Of a stretch of 64,000 bases of DNA, positions 62,516 to 64,000 are shown in pieces. The stretch lies in NCBI GenBank assembly GCA_020633325.1, contig JACKDX010000002.1, forward strand, positions 186,001 to 250,000. The letters run 5' to 3'. The stretch is from Myxococcales bacterium. Its GTDB lineage: Bacteria; Myxococcota_A; Polyangia; Polyangiales; GCA-016699535. The notes beneath the pieces are model-generated. The model searched no databases and had not been told where the DNA came from. It worked only from the letters and a program-made list of their open reading frames with translations. Made by a program: the position numbers and the translations under genes. The number at the start of each line of letters is the position of its first letter. Within the stretch, counting starts at the first letter, position 1.

Positions 62516-63526
62516 ATGGCTTCCGAAAACCTTGAAGAAAAGGCACGGAGGCTGCACGCCGAATACCCAGCGATCGATCTCCATGCAGATTCGCTATTGT
62601 GGTCTCGCTGGGTGGGTTATGATCTCAACAAACGTCATCGCCCACCGCTGCCGTGGAGTTTTGGTGGGGGGCATGTCGATGTGCCGAGGCTGATAGAGGG
62701 TGGTCTAGGCTCACAGTTCTTCGGATTGGTGGCGCTGCCGGCACTTGATGACAACCCCGAGGAGATATGTCACGCGCACATTGACCGGCTTGAGCAGGCC
62801 GTTCAGCAGAGCCAGGGACTATTGCGTAGGGTCCAGACTGTAGAAGACATCCTCTCACTTCGGCGCGGCGAAATAGGCGCCCTCGTCGGTATAGAGGGCG
62901 CGCACTGCCTACGCGGACGCATCGAGGCGCTCGAGCGGTTTGCGGCCCGGGGCGTGCGTTACTTAGGCCTATGCCATCTAACCCGAAACGCCTGTGGGGC
63001 GCCCGCGATTGGACTTGGCATGGATCCAGGGCAGGGTCTCACAAACTTTGGGCGCAAAGTACTGGAATGCTGCCAGGATCATGGCGTATTAGTCGACCTC
63101 GCCCATCTCAATAAACGCGGATTTCTCGATGCGTGCGGCATGGCACGTGCGCCCGTCATTGTTTCGCACACGGGCGTCTCCGGCGTTCATGCGCTACGTC
63201 GTAACATCGATGATGAACAGTTACGGGCTGTCGCTAAGGCGGGCGGCGTGGTGGGCGTGATCTTTTGTCCGGCGTATCTAGGCAACGACGGCGTAGAAGC
63301 CGTGGTCGATCACTTGTTCCACATCATAAAGATAGCTGGAGAAGACACACCCGCGCTTGGGTCTGACTGGGATGGATTCATTCGGCCCACAAGAGGGCTT
63401 GAGGACGCGAGCAAGCTTCCCGATTTGACCCAAGCGCTGGTGCGGCGGGGCCTCGGCGAGACAAGCGTAGCAAAGATTCTGCGCAAGAATGTGCTACGCG
63501 TGCTCACCGATGTACCGCCCCGCTAG
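62516..63526 (+). CDS. Membrane-dipeptidase family (peptidase M19) protein
   Basis: A 336-residue zinc peptidase of the renal dipeptidase family. Seen: YPAIDLHADSLLW with the metal-binding HxD, ALVGIEGAHCLRG with a metal Glu, GVRYLGLCHLTRNACG, VLVDLAHLNKRGF, PVIVSHTGVSGVHAL and ALGSDWDGFIRPTRGLEDAS. No signal peptide is seen, so it is probably cytoplasmic. Bacterial members hydrolyse dipeptides, in some cases D-containing ones. Its TAG stop abuts the stop of the convergent DUF1328 gene (TAGCTA). Confidence 0.93.
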   Translation: MASENLEEKARRLHAEYPAIDLHADSLLWSRWVGYDLNKRHRPPLPWSFGGGHVDVPRLIEGGLGSQFFGLVALPALDDNPEEICHAHIDRLEQAVQQSQGLLRRVQTVEDILSLRRGEIGALVGIEGAHCLRGRIEALERFAARGVRYLGLCHLTRNACGAPAIGLGMDPGQGLTNFGRKVLECCQDHGVLVDLAHLNKRGFLDACGMARAPVIVSHTGVSGVHALRRNIDDEQLRAVAKAGGVVGVIFCPAYLGNDGVEAVVDHLFHIIKIAGEDTPALGSDWDGFIRPTRGLEDASKLPDLTQALVRRGLGETSVAKILRKNVLRVLTDVPPR

Positions 63527-63700
63527 CTAGACTGAACTCTTCGGCGAGAGCAGTCCAGCGACGAGCCCGACAACAGCAAGGATCAAAAATCCTACAAATA
63601 GAATTTTGCCGATGCCAGCGGCGCCCGCTGCGATCCCACCAAAACCAAAGAATGCGGCAATGAGAGCCAGAACGAAAAAACCAAGTGCCCAACGTAGCAT
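63527..63700 (-). CDS. DUF1328 (YtjA-type) small membrane protein
   Basis: A 57-residue protein with two membrane helices: LRWALGFFVLALIAAFFGF and ILFVGFLILAVVGLVAGLL, separated by GGIAAGAAGIGK, the pattern of the DUF1328/YtjA family. ATG 63700 is preceded by AAGGAG (63708-63713, minus strand) 7 nt away; the frame is open further upstream but without such support. These proteins are often stress induced; the function is unknown. Confidence 0.88.
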   Translation of the reverse strand: MLRWALGFFVLALIAAFFGFGGIAAGAAGIGKILFVGFLILAVVGLVAGLLSPKSSV

Positions 63701-63825
63701 AATGATGCTCCTTTCAGATAAGTGTGTTTGATGAACCCCAGGGTGTGCACGAATCATGCCATCAAAAAAACCGCGAGATTTACGCGTAGTGACGTCTAGC
63801 ATGTGGCGGAATGACACACCCCGTG

Positions 63826-63848
63826 GCGCGCTCGCAGCGCGAGTGCGC
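63826..63848 (-). terminator. GC-rich stem-loop after the O-methyltransferase gene
   Basis: GCGCGCTCG (63826-63834), loop CAGCG, CGAGTGCGC (63840-63848): a 9-bp stem with one G-U pair, 12 bp beyond the stop of the minus-strand O-methyltransferase. There is no T-run, so it may be a pause, processing site or Rho-aided terminator. Confidence 0.45.
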
Positions 63849-63860
63849 AGTGTTGGAAGC

Positions 63861-64000
63861 CTAGCGCTTGCGTACAAGATTGACGCCGTCGCGCACGGTC
63901 AGGAGTACATTGTCGACTCGGTTGTCCTTGAGGATGCGATCGTTGAGCGTGGCAATGGCAGTGGCCTCGGGTGTGGTTGGCTCAAGCACCGCGCCCGACC
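63861..64000 (-). CDS. Class I SAM-dependent O-methyltransferase, C-terminal fragment (5' end outside window)
   Basis: The frame is open from the window edge to a TAG at 63861-63863. The 46 visible residues contain EATAIATLNDRILKDNRVDN and VLLTVRDGVNLVRKR, the typical ending of the caffeoyl-CoA O-methyltransferase-like family (I…LN..I..D.RV…LLP.RDG..L.RK). The SAM-binding part lies outside the window. Its natural substrate cannot be told. Confidence 0.7.
   Translation of the reverse strand, partial: SGAVLEPTTPEATAIATLNDRILKDNRVDNVLLTVRDGVNLVRKR

Noticed and set aside
1..64000. CRISPR arrays, insertion sequences, prophage or tRNA genes
   Set aside because: No regularly spaced repeats, transposase, phage structural gene or tRNA cloverleaf was noticed by reading; a dedicated tRNA scan could not be run.

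Overview
The window reads as a gene-dense chromosomal segment of a Gram-negative bacterium, most likely a member of the Myxococcota (former Deltaproteobacteria). The clues are an AgmX/PglI-like 'CY…CV' lipoprotein, a Cys- and Asp/Gly-rich lipoprotein with a DxDGDGxxDE motif, a GldA/GldF/GldG-type ABC cluster with a DUF4340 protein, a TolC/RND envelope, OmpA-type lipoproteins, a ferrochelatase with a C-terminal Cys cluster and a zinc-free L33. The lineage is an inference from these families; no rRNA or tRNA is present to confirm it. No insertion sequence, prophage, integron or CRISPR array was seen, and no gap between genes exceeds 300 bp.

Layout. 1-4832 (+): end of hisD, then an RND efflux pair (adaptor and pump) without an outer-membrane channel. 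4833-12604 (-): a run of six genes, read from right to left: GldA-like ATPase, GldF-like permease, GldG-like protein, DUF4340 protein, an SbcD-like phosphoesterase and a compact SbcC/YhaN-like ATPase. 12797-13923 (-): two envelope lipoproteins. 14059-15277 (+): tsaB and yajQ. 15289-18891 (-): a divergent glycogen-synthase-like protein, a crotonase and a HAD-type 5'-nucleotidase. 18950-20325 (+): cbiX-like chelatase and hemH. 20430-20966 (-): a membrane-anchored PD-(D/E)XK nuclease, divergent from dprA. 21012-30545: the dprA-topA-trmFO-xerC-hslV-hslU core known from Firmicutes, here with an outer-membrane protein (+) and dus (-) inserted.

30551-37538 (-): purB-purC-purS-proS, then slt-type lytic transglycosylase and a Cys-rich lipoprotein. 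37705-43311 (+): a complete TolC/adaptor/RND tripartite efflux operon. 43308-43943 (-): DedA protein. 44113-44283 (+): rpmG (L33). 44293-47124 (-): sucA. 47257-49939 (-): a three-gene ABC-2 exporter. 50046-50911 (+): a split YeeE/YedE sulfur transporter. 51021-61198 (+): LemA, two TPM proteins, DUF58, transglutaminase, MoxR and a TPR protein, probably one functional unit, followed by comF, smpB and a small PilZ-like protein. 61138-62481 (-): thrC. 62516-63526 (+): membrane-type dipeptidase. 63527-63700 (-): DUF1328 protein. 63861-64000 (-): the C-terminal end of an O-methyltransferase.

The most striking genome-level feature is compaction at convergent gene ends: of nine convergent pairs, eight are separated by 11 bp or less or overlap (up to 61 bp), in two cases with the stop codons abutting as TAGCTA. 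The most interesting single genes are the cytoplasm-facing membrane nuclease next to dprA, the glycogen-synthase-like protein with altered substrate motifs, and the LemA-TPM-DUF58-transglutaminase-MoxR-TPR operon. Start codons were chosen from family N-termini, signal peptides and ribosome binding sites; several are non-ATG and are flagged.
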